Of a stretch of DNA of 24,744 nucleotides, positions 8,492 through 15,618 are shown piece after piece (within the stretch, counting starts at the first letter, position 1; every line of letters begins with the position of its first letter). Position numbers and translations under genes: made by a program. A model generated the notes under the pieces. The model searched no databases. It was not told the DNA's origin and saw only the letters and a program-made list of their open reading frames with translations. Origin of the DNA: Stenotrophomonas maltophilia (GTDB taxonomy: Bacteria > Pseudomonadota > Gammaproteobacteria > Xanthomonadales > Xanthomonadaceae); contig DGIP01000115.1 in NCBI GenBank assembly GCA_002386405.1, positions 1 to 24,744 of the forward strand, in the 5' to 3' direction.

Positions 8492-9490
8492 ATGACCAAG
8501 ATTGTTTGTTTCGGCGAAATTTTGATCGATCTACTTGCGCAGCCGCCGGCCACGCCGGACACGCCGCGCGCGTTCCTGCAGTACGCCGGCGGTGCCCCGG
8601 CCAACGTCGCCGTGGCCGCCGCGCGGCTGGGGGCGGACACCCATTTCGCCGGCATGCTCGGCCAGGACATGTTCGGCGACTTCCTTGCCGAAAGCCTGGC
8701 CAGTGCCGGGGTCGCCACCGACTGCATCGTGCGCACCGACGCGGCCAAGACCGCGCTGGCGTTCGTGGCGCTGGACGCGCACGGCGAGCGCAGTTTCAGC
8801 TTCTACCGGCCGCCGGCCGCGGACCTGCTGTTCCGCGCCGAGCACTTCAGCCCGGCCTGTTTCGACGGCACCCGCAGCTTCCACGTGTGCTCCAACAGCC
8901 TGACCGAGGCGGCCATCGCCCAGGCCACGCTCGACGGCATGCAGCGCGCCCGCGCCGCCGGCGCCATGGTCAGCCTGGACCTCAACCTGCGCCCGGCGCT
9001 GTGGCCAGCTGATGTCGACCCGACCGCGCAGCTGTGGGAAGCACTGGTGCTGGCCGACCTGGTCAAGCTCTCGCGCGAAGAACTTGAATACCTGGCCGCG
9101 CCGCTGGGCGCCGACGGCAATACCGTGGTCATCCAGCGCCTGCTGGCGGCCCATGCGCAGGCCGTGGTGGTCACCGATGGCGCCGCCCCGATGCGTTGGC
9201 ACACCCGCCATGGCAATGGCGTGGTCACCGGCTTCCAGGTGCCTACCGTGGACACCACCGCCGCAGGCGATGCGTTCGTGGGCGGGCTGCTGTTCGCGCT
9301 CGGTGAGCGCGGTGCCGATGGCGATGCATTCGTCGACTTCTGCCGCGACGCGGCCGGGCTGCAGGACGCCATTCGTTTCGGCGCTGCCGTCGGCGCGCTG
9401 GCCGTGACCCGCAAGGGCGCGTTCGCCGCGATGCCGAGCCTGGCCGATGTCCAGACACTGCTGCAGCAACAACAGGAAACCGCCGCATGA
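8492..9490 (+). CDS. PfkB-family sugar kinase, probable fructokinase
   Basis: A 332-residue cytoplasmic kinase of the ribokinase/PfkB family. It has the substrate-binding GGAPANVAVAAARLG (33-47), the fructokinase-like YRPPAADLLF (105-114), SLDLNLRPALWP (161-172), and the anion-hole and catalytic motif DTTAAGD (254-260) with Asp260 as base. The usual DTTGAGD has Ala in place of the first Gly. It should phosphorylate fructose to fructose-6-phosphate, completing a mannose-to-fructose-to-F6P route with the next gene. AGGGGGGC lies about 10 nt before the ATG, 7 bp after the permease stop. The first codons are unusually AT-rich (ATT, GTT, TGT, ATT, TTG, CTA, CTT) for this GC-rich operon and contain an operator-like palindrome at 8520-8535. 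Fructose as substrate is inferred from motifs and neighbours. Confidence 0.92.
   Translation: MTKIVCFGEILIDLLAQPPATPDTPRAFLQYAGGAPANVAVAAARLGADTHFAGMLGQDMFGDFLAESLASAGVATDCIVRTDAAKTALAFVALDAHGERSFSFYRPPAADLLFRAEHFSPACFDGTRSFHVCSNSLTEAAIAQATLDGMQRARAAGAMVSLDLNLRPALWPADVDPTAQLWEALVLADLVKLSREELEYLAAPLGADGNTVVIQRLLAAHAQAVVVTDGAAPMRWHTRHGNGVVTGFQVPTVDTTAAGDAFVGGLLFALGERGADGDAFVDFCRDAAGLQDAIRFGAAVGALAVTRKGAFAAMPSLADVQTLLQQQQETAA
8520..8535. promoter_or_regulatory. Possible intragenic LacI-type operator in the kinase gene
   Basis: TTTTGATCGATCTACT matches 13 of 16 positions of TTTAGATCGATCTAAA, as well as operators 1 and 4 do. It lies 29-44 nt into the kinase coding sequence, among codons rare in this operon. 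It could serve as an auxiliary looping operator or a roadblock for the distal genes. It could also be an accident of an AT-rich gene start. Confidence 0.4.
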
Positions 9491-10680
9491 CCACCGCCAT
9501 TCCCGCCCAGCCTGATTTCCGTTCGCCGGAATTCCTGCGCGCGCACATCGCGCAGAGCATGGCGTTCTACCAGCCGCACGAGATCGACCCCAACGGCGGC
9601 TTCTTCCACTACTACCTGGACGATGGCACGGTCTACGACGCCGGCCACCGCCACCTGGTGAGCAGCACCCGCTTCGTGTTCAACCACGCCATGGCCTACC
9701 GTGAATTCGGCAAGCCGGACGACCTCAAAGCGGTCGAGCACGGCATCCGCTACCTGCGCGAAGTGCACCGCAACCCGGCCACCGGCGGCTATGCGTGGAC
9801 CCTGCGCGACGGCGTGGTCGAAGATGCCACCAACCACTGCTACGGCGTCGCCTTCGTGCTGCTTGCCTATAGCTGCGCGCTGAAGGCCGGCATCGGCGAA
9901 GCACGTGCGTGGATGGATGAAACCTGGGCGCTGCTGGAAGCGCGCTTCTGGGAACCGGCATTCGGCCTGTACAAGGACGAAGCGGACGCCGACTGGAACT
10001 TCAGCGACTATCGCGGCCAGAACGCCAACATGCACATGTGCGAAGCGATGCTGGCTGCGTTCGAGGCCAGTGGCGAAGCCCGCTACCGCGACCGTGCGCT
10101 GCTGCTGGCCGATCACATGACCCGCCGCCAGGCCGCGCAGGGCGACGGGCTGGTGTGGGAGCACTACGACCCGCAGTGGCAGATCGATTGGAACTACAAC
10201 CTCGACAACCCCAAGCACCTGTTCCGCCCGTGGGGATTCCAGCCCGGCCACCAGACCGAGTGGGCCAAGCTGCTGCTGATCCTGGACCGCCATGTGCAGG
10301 CCGACTGGCTGGTACCGACCGCGCGCCACCTGTTCGATACCGCCGTGGCACGCAGCTGGGACGAGGAGCGCGGCGGCCTGTACTACGGCTTCGCGCCGGA
10401 TGGCACGGTGTGCGACGACGACAAGTACTTCTGGGTGCAGGCCGAATCGCTGGCCACCGCCGCGCTGCTGGCCGCGCGTACCGGTGACCCGGTCTACTGG
10501 GACTGGTACGACAAGCTCTGGGCGTACGCCTGGCAGCACATGATCGACCACCAGTACGGCGCGTGGTACCGCATCCTGGATGCGGATAACCGCAAGTACA
10601 GCAACGAAAAGAGCCCGGCCGGCAAGACCGACTACCACACCATGGGCGCGTGCTACGAAGTACTCAACGTGGTGCGTTGA
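9487..10680 (+). CDS. AGE-family sugar isomerase/epimerase, probable mannose isomerase
   Basis: A 397-residue cytoplasmic (alpha/alpha)6-barrel enzyme of the N-acylglucosamine 2-epimerase superfamily. Conserved stretches are STRFVFNHAMAYREFG (60-75), HCYGVAFVLLAYS (117-129), NANMHMCEAMLAAFEASGE (179-197), RPWGFQPGHQTEWAKLLL (247-264) and YHTMGACYEVLNVVR (383-397). His255 and His384 match in position the acid/base histidine pair of the YihS-type mannose isomerases; Arg62 and His183 are further candidates. The expected reaction is mannose to fructose, which gives the preceding kinase its substrate. Its ATG overlaps the kinase stop codon (ATGA), showing translational coupling. A true N-acylglucosamine 2-epimerase is possible but does not fit the mannosidase and fructokinase context. 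No signal peptide is seen. Confidence 0.9.
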   Translation: MTTAIPAQPDFRSPEFLRAHIAQSMAFYQPHEIDPNGGFFHYYLDDGTVYDAGHRHLVSSTRFVFNHAMAYREFGKPDDLKAVEHGIRYLREVHRNPATGGYAWTLRDGVVEDATNHCYGVAFVLLAYSCALKAGIGEARAWMDETWALLEARFWEPAFGLYKDEADADWNFSDYRGQNANMHMCEAMLAAFEASGEARYRDRALLLADHMTRRQAAQGDGLVWEHYDPQWQIDWNYNLDNPKHLFRPWGFQPGHQTEWAKLLLILDRHVQADWLVPTARHLFDTAVARSWDEERGGLYYGFAPDGTVCDDDKYFWVQAESLATAALLAARTGDPVYWDWYDKLWAYAWQHMIDHQYGAWYRILDADNRKYSNEKSPAGKTDYHTMGACYEVLNVVR

Positions 10681-10704
10681 GTTGACCTTACAGTGAGGTG
10701 ATGC

Positions 10705-13332
10705 ATGAAGCGTTGGGCGTGGAGCGTAGGTCTGGTTCTGTTGCTTGCGCTTCATGCGCTCCCCGCGGGCGCGGCGCAGCTGCGGGCGCAGTGGTCGTTC
10801 CGGCTGCTGCCGGGCAACGCGCAGCTCAAGGCGCATCCCGAGGCGGGCCAGTGGCGGCCCGCGTCGGTGCCGGGGTCGGTGCATACCGACCTGCTGGCGC
10901 ACAGACTCATTCCGGACCCGTATGCCGGCGCGCCCGAAGCCGGGCTGCAGTGGATCGGATTGGCCGACTGGGAATACCAGGCGCGCTTCGACGTGGACGC
11001 CGCCACCCTGGCCGACGCGCATGCCGAACTGGCCTTTGAAGGCCTGGATACGTTCGCGGAAGTGAGCCTCAACGGTCGGGCGCTGCTGCGCGCCGACAAC
11101 AGCCACCGCACCTGGCGGGCGCGGGTGGACGGACAGCTGCGGGCCAGCGGCAACGTGCTGCGCATCGTATTCCGTTCGCCGATCACCACGCTGCTGCCCG
11201 GCGTGCAGGCGATGCCGCACAAGATCGCCGGCAATTACCCCTCGCCGTATGGCGATGAACCGCGCGATGCGATGGTGGGCAACTTCGTGCGCAAGCCCGG
11301 GTACCACTTCGGCTGGGACTGGGGCCCGCGTTATGTGACGGCGGGGATCTGGCGCCCGGTGCAGCTGGAGAGCTGGAACGCCCAGCGGATCACCGACGTT
11401 GCCGTGAAGACGCTGGCGCTGGATGCGCGCCGTGCGGACCTGAAGGTCGAGGTGGACGTGGACAGCGCCGCAGCCGGCAGCGTGCCGCTCAGCATCTCCG
11501 TGATCGATCCGGACGGGCGCATGGCCGCCACGGTGGAACAGACGGCCGCGCTGCAAGCGGGCCAGCAGGTGGTATCGGTGCCGGTCACGCTGGACCGCCC
11601 GCGCCGCTGGTGGCCGGTTGGCCATGGCGAGCAGGCGCGCTACACCGTGCGCGTGGTTGCCTCGGCGGGTTCCCCGGATGCAATGGAGTACGCCACGCGC
11701 ACCGGGCTGCGCACGGTGGAGCTGCGGCGCGAGAATGACGCCAAGGGCGGGCAGGGCTTCGCCTTCGTCATCAACGGCGTGCCGATCTTCGCCAAGGGCG
11801 CCAACGTGATTCCGTTCGACATGTTCCCGGCCCGGGTCGATCCGGCACGGATCCGCCGCGAGCTGACCGCCGCGCGCGACGCCAACATGAACATGCTGCG
11901 CAACTGGGGCGGTGGCTACTACGAGGACCACGCGTTCTACGACATCGCCGATGAGCTGGGCCTGCTGGTCTGGCAGGACTTCATGTTCGGTGGCGGCATG
12001 CAGCCCGGCTACGATCCGGCGTTCCGCGCCAACGTGGTGGCCGAAGCGCGCGACAACGTGCGCCGGCTACGCGCGCACCCCAGCGTGGTGCTGTGGTGTG
12101 GCAACAACGAAGAAGAAACCGCATGGAAGGACTGGGGCCACGGCCGCGACCTGAAGGCGGCCGATCCGGCGTTTGCCGAACGCGTCTGGCAGGGCTATGT
12201 CGACCTGTTCGGCAACGACCTGCGCAAGGTGGTGGCCGAAGAGGGGCTGGGCGTGCCGTACTGGTCCAGCTCGCCCAGCAACGACCTCGATACCGTGGCC
12301 AACGACTCCACCCGCGGCGACAAGCATTACTGGCAGGTGTGGGGCAACCCGGCGCTGCCGGTGCAGGCCTACCTGCGTGAGACGCCGCGTTTCATGTCCG
12401 AGTACGGCCTGCAGGCGTGGCCGGTGCTGCGCACGCTGGAGGGCATCATCCCGGCAGACGAGCTGCGCGTGGACAGCGATACCGTGCGCGCGCACCAGAA
12501 GTTCATGGCCGGCGAGGGCAACCAGCGCCTGCTGCAGTACGTGGAGCGCGAGTTCGGCACGCCGCGCGATTTCCCCGACTTCGTCTACCTGAGCCAGGTG
12601 ATGCAGGCCGAAGGCATCGCGCTGGCCGCACTCCACCACCGCGCCTCACGGCCTTACACGATGGGCTCGCTGTACTGGCAGCTCAATGATGTGTGGCCGG
12701 GCGCGTCCTGGTCCAGCATCGATTACGCCGGGCGGTGGAAGGCGCTGCATTTCCATGCGAAGCGGTTCTTTTCGGACCATGCGGTGGCGGCGTTGCGTGA
12801 CGAAGGCGTCACCCGGGTCAGCCTGCTCAATGACCTGCAGCAGCCGCTGAAAGCGCAGTGGCGGTTGCGCGTGATGGATGTTGATGGGCGCCAGGTTTCG
12901 CAGCAACAGCATGCGGTGACGGTGCCGGCACTGTCGGCGCTGGACGTCGGGCGTTTCACCGACGCGCAGCTGCTGGGCAAGGCGGATCCCGCGCGAACCG
13001 TCGCGGTGGTGGAGCTGCTGGAGGGCAAGCGTGTGCTGTCGCGCCAGGTGGTCTACTTCGCGGCGGCCAAGGACATGCAGCTGCCGAAGGTGCAGATCGA
13101 CAGCCGATGGACGCAGGACGGCGATGACATCGTGCTGGAGCTGCGCGCGCCGCAGCTGGCACGCGGGGTATGGGTCGAATTCGACGGGATGGACGCCACC
13201 CTGGACGACAACGCCATCGACCTGCTGCCCGGCGAACCGGTGCGGATCAAGGTGAAGGCAGATGCCGAACTCGAAATGCTGCGCAAGGCGCTGCGGATCC
13301 GCTCCGTAGCGGAGGCGATGGCAGGTCAGTAG
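10705..13332 (+). CDS. GH2 family beta-mannosidase, exported
   Basis: An 875-residue exo-beta-mannosidase. A signal peptide (about 1-23, hydrophobic core 7-20, ending AGAA) sends it to the periplasm. The GH2 order is visible: N-terminal sugar-binding jelly roll (about 25-220, with WIGLADWEYQARF and GWDWGPRYVTAGIWRPV), an immunoglobulin-like domain, then the TIM barrel (about 350-690) with acid/base Glu469 in LWCGNNEEE and nucleophile Glu566 in RFMSEYGLQ. The GSLYWQLNDVWPGASWSSID segment (654-673) is typical of beta-mannosidases. Beta-sandwich domains close the protein. It would cleave the Man-beta-1,4 linkage left after alpha-mannose removal from N-glycan cores, or manno-oligosaccharides. GAGG (10695-10698) sits 6 nt before the ATG. 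It follows the isomerase by 24 bp and is the last gene of the operon. Confidence 0.93.
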   Translation: MKRWAWSVGLVLLLALHALPAGAAQLRAQWSFRLLPGNAQLKAHPEAGQWRPASVPGSVHTDLLAHRLIPDPYAGAPEAGLQWIGLADWEYQARFDVDAATLADAHAELAFEGLDTFAEVSLNGRALLRADNSHRTWRARVDGQLRASGNVLRIVFRSPITTLLPGVQAMPHKIAGNYPSPYGDEPRDAMVGNFVRKPGYHFGWDWGPRYVTAGIWRPVQLESWNAQRITDVAVKTLALDARRADLKVEVDVDSAAAGSVPLSISVIDPDGRMAATVEQTAALQAGQQVVSVPVTLDRPRRWWPVGHGEQARYTVRVVASAGSPDAMEYATRTGLRTVELRRENDAKGGQGFAFVINGVPIFAKGANVIPFDMFPARVDPARIRRELTAARDANMNMLRNWGGGYYEDHAFYDIADELGLLVWQDFMFGGGMQPGYDPAFRANVVAEARDNVRRLRAHPSVVLWCGNNEEETAWKDWGHGRDLKAADPAFAERVWQGYVDLFGNDLRKVVAEEGLGVPYWSSSPSNDLDTVANDSTRGDKHYWQVWGNPALPVQAYLRETPRFMSEYGLQAWPVLRTLEGIIPADELRVDSDTVRAHQKFMAGEGNQRLLQYVEREFGTPRDFPDFVYLSQVMQAEGIALAALHHRASRPYTMGSLYWQLNDVWPGASWSSIDYAGRWKALHFHAKRFFSDHAVAALRDEGVTRVSLLNDLQQPLKAQWRLRVMDVDGRQVSQQQHAVTVPALSALDVGRFTDAQLLGKADPARTVAVVELLEGKRVLSRQVVYFAAAKDMQLPKVQIDSRWTQDGDDIVLELRAPQLARGVWVEFDGMDATLDDNAIDLLPGEPVRIKVKADAELEMLRKALRIRSVAEAMAGQ

Positions 13333-13356
13333 CCACCCGGCGGGGGGCAGGGGATC

Positions 13357-13500
13357 GGTAGGGTCGGTTTCCAAACGACTGCACGTAACGCTGATCAGCG
13401 CTGGGACGCATGACCTCGAACGGAGAGGCCTCTCCGTCGAAGGTCATGCGTTAAAGAGGTACCGACCGCTACCGGCAGTCGATTGGGAACCGACTCTACC
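13357..13500. repeat. Nested inverted-repeat element A (GTAG-ended)
   Basis: This 144-bp element fills the convergent gap between the beta-mannosidase and mtnC. The outer arms are 26 nt (starting GGTAGGGTCGG on the plus strand and GGTAGAGTCGG on the minus strand) and agree at 23 of 26 positions. Each arm can also fold on itself through GTCG/CGAC. Inside lie a perfect 12-bp palindrome CGCTGATCAGCG (13389-13400) and a large hairpin with 10-bp arms CGCATGACCT/AGGTCATGCG (13407-13416, 13441-13450), capped by the 16-bp palindrome at 13421-13436. Element B at 19320-19467 has the same plan. It may act as a two-way terminator; a REP/BIME-like origin is likely given the GTAG ends. Confidence 0.8.
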
Positions 13501-13536
13501 AACAGAGGCCCCTGCAACGTTCCGATATCGAATCGG

Positions 13537-14235
13537 TTACAGCGTGATCTGCTGGAAATTTTCCACGCGGTCATGGCCGTGCGTGGCTTCGCCGGTGCGC
13601 GGCAGCGGGTAATCGTCCAGGCGGTCCAGCAGGCGGGTCTGCAGGCCCGCTTCACGGGCGGCATCCAGCTCTTCCACCACGTCTGACAGGAACACGATCT
13701 GCCCGGCCGGCACGCCGATGGCCTTGACGATGTTGCGGTAGCTTTCCGCCTCGCGCTTGCCGCCGATCTCGGTATCGAACCAGCCCGACACCAGCCCGGT
13801 CAGGTCGCCGGCCTCGCTGAAGCCGAAGAACTGCTTCTGCGCCGGCACCGAGCCGGACGAGTACACATACAGCGGCTTGCCCTCGGCATGCCAGCCGCTC
13901 AGCACCGCCGCCACTTCCGGATAGAAGTGCGCCTTGTACTCGCCGTTACGGTAGCCGTCTTCCCAGATCATGCCCTGCAGCGCCTTCAGCGCCGTGTGCT
14001 TGCGGTCCTGGTCGATCCAGCCCTGCAGCGTTTCCACGATCAGGCTGTCCTGGCAGGCGCCGCCGATCTCCACCGCCACCACATCCAGCCAGCGACGCAC
14101 CTCCGGCTGCTGGCCATGCGCGGCGACGAACGCCGGCAATGCCTTGCGCGCATACGGAAACAGCACGTTCTTCACGAACGAAATGCTGCTGGTGGTGCCC
14201 TCGATGTCGGTGAGGATGACGGTGGGGTGGGGCAT
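13537..14235 (-). CDS. mtnC: Enolase-phosphatase E1 of methionine salvage
   Basis: A 232-residue cytoplasmic HAD-superfamily enzyme. It turns 2,3-diketo-5-methylthiopentyl-1-phosphate into the acireductone by enolisation and dephosphorylation. HAD motif I reads DIEGT with nucleophile Asp10 and acid/base Glu12. Motif II is the Ser of YVYSSGS, and the C-terminal loop [12 protein letters not shown] carries the metal-binding acidic residues. The [19 protein letters not shown] cap segment is typical of MtnC. The length is normal for the family. The start ATG at 14235 lies 3 bp after the mtnD stop, so the two are co-transcribed and probably translationally coupled. Element A follows its stop codon. 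Confidence 0.96.
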   Translation of the reverse strand: MPHPTVILTDIEGTTSSISFVKNVLFPYARKALPAFVAAHGQQPEVRRWLDVVAVEIGGACQDSLIVETLQGWIDQDRKHTALKALQGMIWEDGYRNGEYKAHFYPEVAAVLSGWHAEGKPLYVYSSGSVPAQKQFFGFSEAGDLTGLVSGWFDTEIGGKREAESYRNIVKAIGVPAGQIVFLSDVVEELDAAREAGLQTRLLDRLDDYPLPRTGEATHGHDRVENFQQITL

Positions 14236-14238
14236 GGA

Positions 14239-14796
14239 TCAGGACGCCTTGGTCGGAATGTAGCGGGGGAATTTCTGTGCGATGTCGGTACCGGTGAAGT
14301 GCCCGACCCAGCCATCCGGCTCGGTGAAGAAGCGGATCGCCACGAAGCTGGGCTCATCGCCCATGTCGAACCAGTGCGTGGTGCCATCCGGCACCGCGAT
14401 CAGATCGTTCTTCACGCACTCGATCTCGTAGACCTTGTCGTCCACGTGCAGCGTGAACAGCCCCGACCCGGCCACGAAGAAGCGGACCTCATCTTCCTTG
14501 TGGAAGTGCTCGTCCAGGAACTTCTTGCGCAGCTCGGCGCGGTTGGGGTTGTCCGGCGCGATCGAGGCCACGTCCACGCTCTTGAAGCCGTGCTGGGCCA
14601 CCAGCCGGTCGATGTCGCTGCGGTAGGCGGCGAACACCTCGTCCTGGCTCGCGCCCGGCGCCACCTCATGGGCAGCCTGCCAGCGTTCGAAGGTCACCCC
14701 GATCTTCTCCAGCTCGGCGGCAATCAGCGCGCCGTCCTGGGTATCCAGCAGCGGGGCATCGGGAACATCGTGGTCGTAAATGCGCAGTCGGCTCAT
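14239..14796 (-). CDS. mtnD: Acireductone dioxygenase (ARD)
   Basis: A 185-residue cupin metalloenzyme that oxidises the acireductone made by MtnC. With iron it gives formate and the 2-oxo acid precursor of methionine; with nickel, the same apoprotein in characterised family members gives carbon monoxide and methylthiopropionate. The metal ligands are visible as His97, His99 and Glu103 (HFHKEDE) and His141 (TTHWF), at the expected spacing. The start [10 protein letters not shown] matches the family N-terminus. The frame stays open upstream, but that extension has no family resemblance. No strong ribosome binding site precedes the ATG. The gene follows mtnB after 91 bp and abuts mtnC. Confidence 0.96.
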   Translation of the reverse strand: MSRLRIYDHDVPDAPLLDTQDGALIAAELEKIGVTFERWQAAHEVAPGASQDEVFAAYRSDIDRLVAQHGFKSVDVASIAPDNPNRAELRKKFLDEHFHKEDEVRFFVAGSGLFTLHVDDKVYEIECVKNDLIAVPDGTTHWFDMGDEPSFVAIRFFTEPDGWVGHFTGTDIAQKFPRYIPTKAS

Positions 14797-14887
14797 GGCG
14801 GCAGCTTGAACGGCGAGGGGGACCTGAAAGAGTATCAGCGGCCCGCCCTGAATGGGGGCGCGACCTGATGACGCGGCGGCATGTAGC

Positions 14888-15526
14888 TCAGGGCCCGCGC
14901 AGCTTGCGCAGCTCCAGCTCGCAATGCAGCAGGAACTCGAACGCCTCCATGTGCCGGCGCGCCTCGGCCATGTCCCGGCCCCAGGCATACAGGCCATGCC
15001 CGTCGATCAGGTAGCCCCACATGCAGCCTTCATCCAGCTTGGCCTCGACCTTGGCGGCCAGCTCGTCCATGTCCTGGGTGTTGGCGAACACCGGCACGTC
15101 CACCGCCGTCTCATGGGTGCTGTTGCCATGGAAGGCCTTCAGCAGCTCATACCCCTCCAACCGGATATGCCCATTGGCCGCATACAGCCGCGACGCAATG
15201 GTCTGCACCGGCGAATGGGTATGCAGCACGCAGCCAATTTCCGGGAACCGGCGATACAGCTGCGTATGCAGCAGCGTCTCGGCAGACGGACGCAGCGGCC
15301 GGCCCACGGCCTTGCCGTCGAAGTCCACCACCATGATGTCGTCCTCGATCAGGCGGCCCTTGTCCTTGCCGGACACCGTGATCGCCGCATGCCGGTCATC
15401 CAGCCGGTGCGAGAAATTGCTGCTGGTCGCCGGCGTCCACCCGGCCTGGGCCAGTTCGCGGATGTTGTCGATCAGCACCTGGGCCAGTTCGCTGAGCCGG
15501 GCGGTGTCATAGGGGGTTTCGTTCAT
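14888..15526 (-). CDS. mtnB: Methylthioribulose-1-phosphate dehydratase
   Basis: A 212-residue class II aldolase-fold zinc enzyme that dehydrates 5-methylthioribulose-1-phosphate in the methionine salvage pathway, one step before MtnC. Family features are [20 protein letters not shown], the zinc-binding [22 protein letters not shown] and a third histidine in [10 protein letters not shown]. It is the first gene of mtnB-mtnD-mtnC. The start is open. ATG 15526 gives MNETPYD; ATG 15535 adds MPA and overlaps the 24-bp inverted repeat at 15535-15558. Neither has a clear Shine-Dalgarno sequence. The earlier pathway genes (nucleosidase or phosphorylase, mtnA) are not in this window. Confidence 0.95.
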   Translation of the reverse strand: MNETPYDTARLSELAQVLIDNIRELAQAGWTPATSSNFSHRLDDRHAAITVSGKDKGRLIEDDIMVVDFDGKAVGRPLRPSAETLLHTQLYRRFPEIGCVLHTHSPVQTIASRLYAANGHIRLEGYELLKAFHGNSTHETAVDVPVFANTQDMDELAAKVEAKLDEGCMWGYLIDGHGLYAWGRDMAEARRHMEAFEFLLHCELELRKLRGP

Positions 15527-15534
15527 GGCGGGCA

Positions 15535-15558
15535 TTTTAACGGCGTCTGGCGTTAAAA
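15535..15558. promoter_or_regulatory. Inverted repeat at the mtnB start, possible operator
   Basis: TTTTAACG (15535-15542) and CGTTAAAA (15551-15558) form a perfect 8-bp inverted repeat around an 8-bp spacer, 24 bp in all. It is AT-rich in a GC-rich setting and sits at the first possible mtnB start codon. It looks like a binding site for a dimeric repressor of the salvage genes. The spacer contains one MetJ-like AGACG half on the minus strand, but tandem met boxes are absent. No regulator gene lies nearby. Confidence 0.5.
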
Positions 15559-15574
15559 GCAGGTGCCCGGGCCG

Positions 15575-15607
15575 GGTAGAGGTGACGACCAACGGTCGTC
15601 ACCTACC
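15575..15607. repeat. GTAG-type palindromic hairpin after the permease genes
   Basis: GGTGACGACC (15581-15590) and GGTCGTCACC (15594-15603) form a perfect 10-bp stem with a 3-nt loop, flanked by GGTAGA and TACC. Stem-loops that start with GTAG are the mark of the repeated palindromes described in S. maltophilia. It lies 12 bp after the permease stop codon and could act as a transcript end or mRNA stabiliser. No T run follows. Confidence 0.7.
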
Positions 15608-15618
15608 AAGGGGGGCCG

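Noticed and set aside
7210..8748. A 512-codon minus-strand frame over the permease gene
   Set aside because: Its product is very rich in Arg, Gln and His with no membrane or domain pattern; the plus-strand permease explains the region.
10170..10200. Another ATCGAT-containing site in the isomerase gene
   Set aside because: It keeps only the six-base centre and part of one arm; codon use around it is normal, so it is not called an operator.
8803..11931. A 1042-codon open frame on the minus strand
   Set aside because: It crosses three well-supported plus-strand genes (kinase, isomerase, beta-mannosidase) and their junctions; composition is that of a GC shadow.
13357..13500. Element A as an ordinary rho-independent terminator or CRISPR repeat
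   Set aside because: No T run follows the stems, the structure is far larger than a terminator, and there is no repeat-spacer periodicity.
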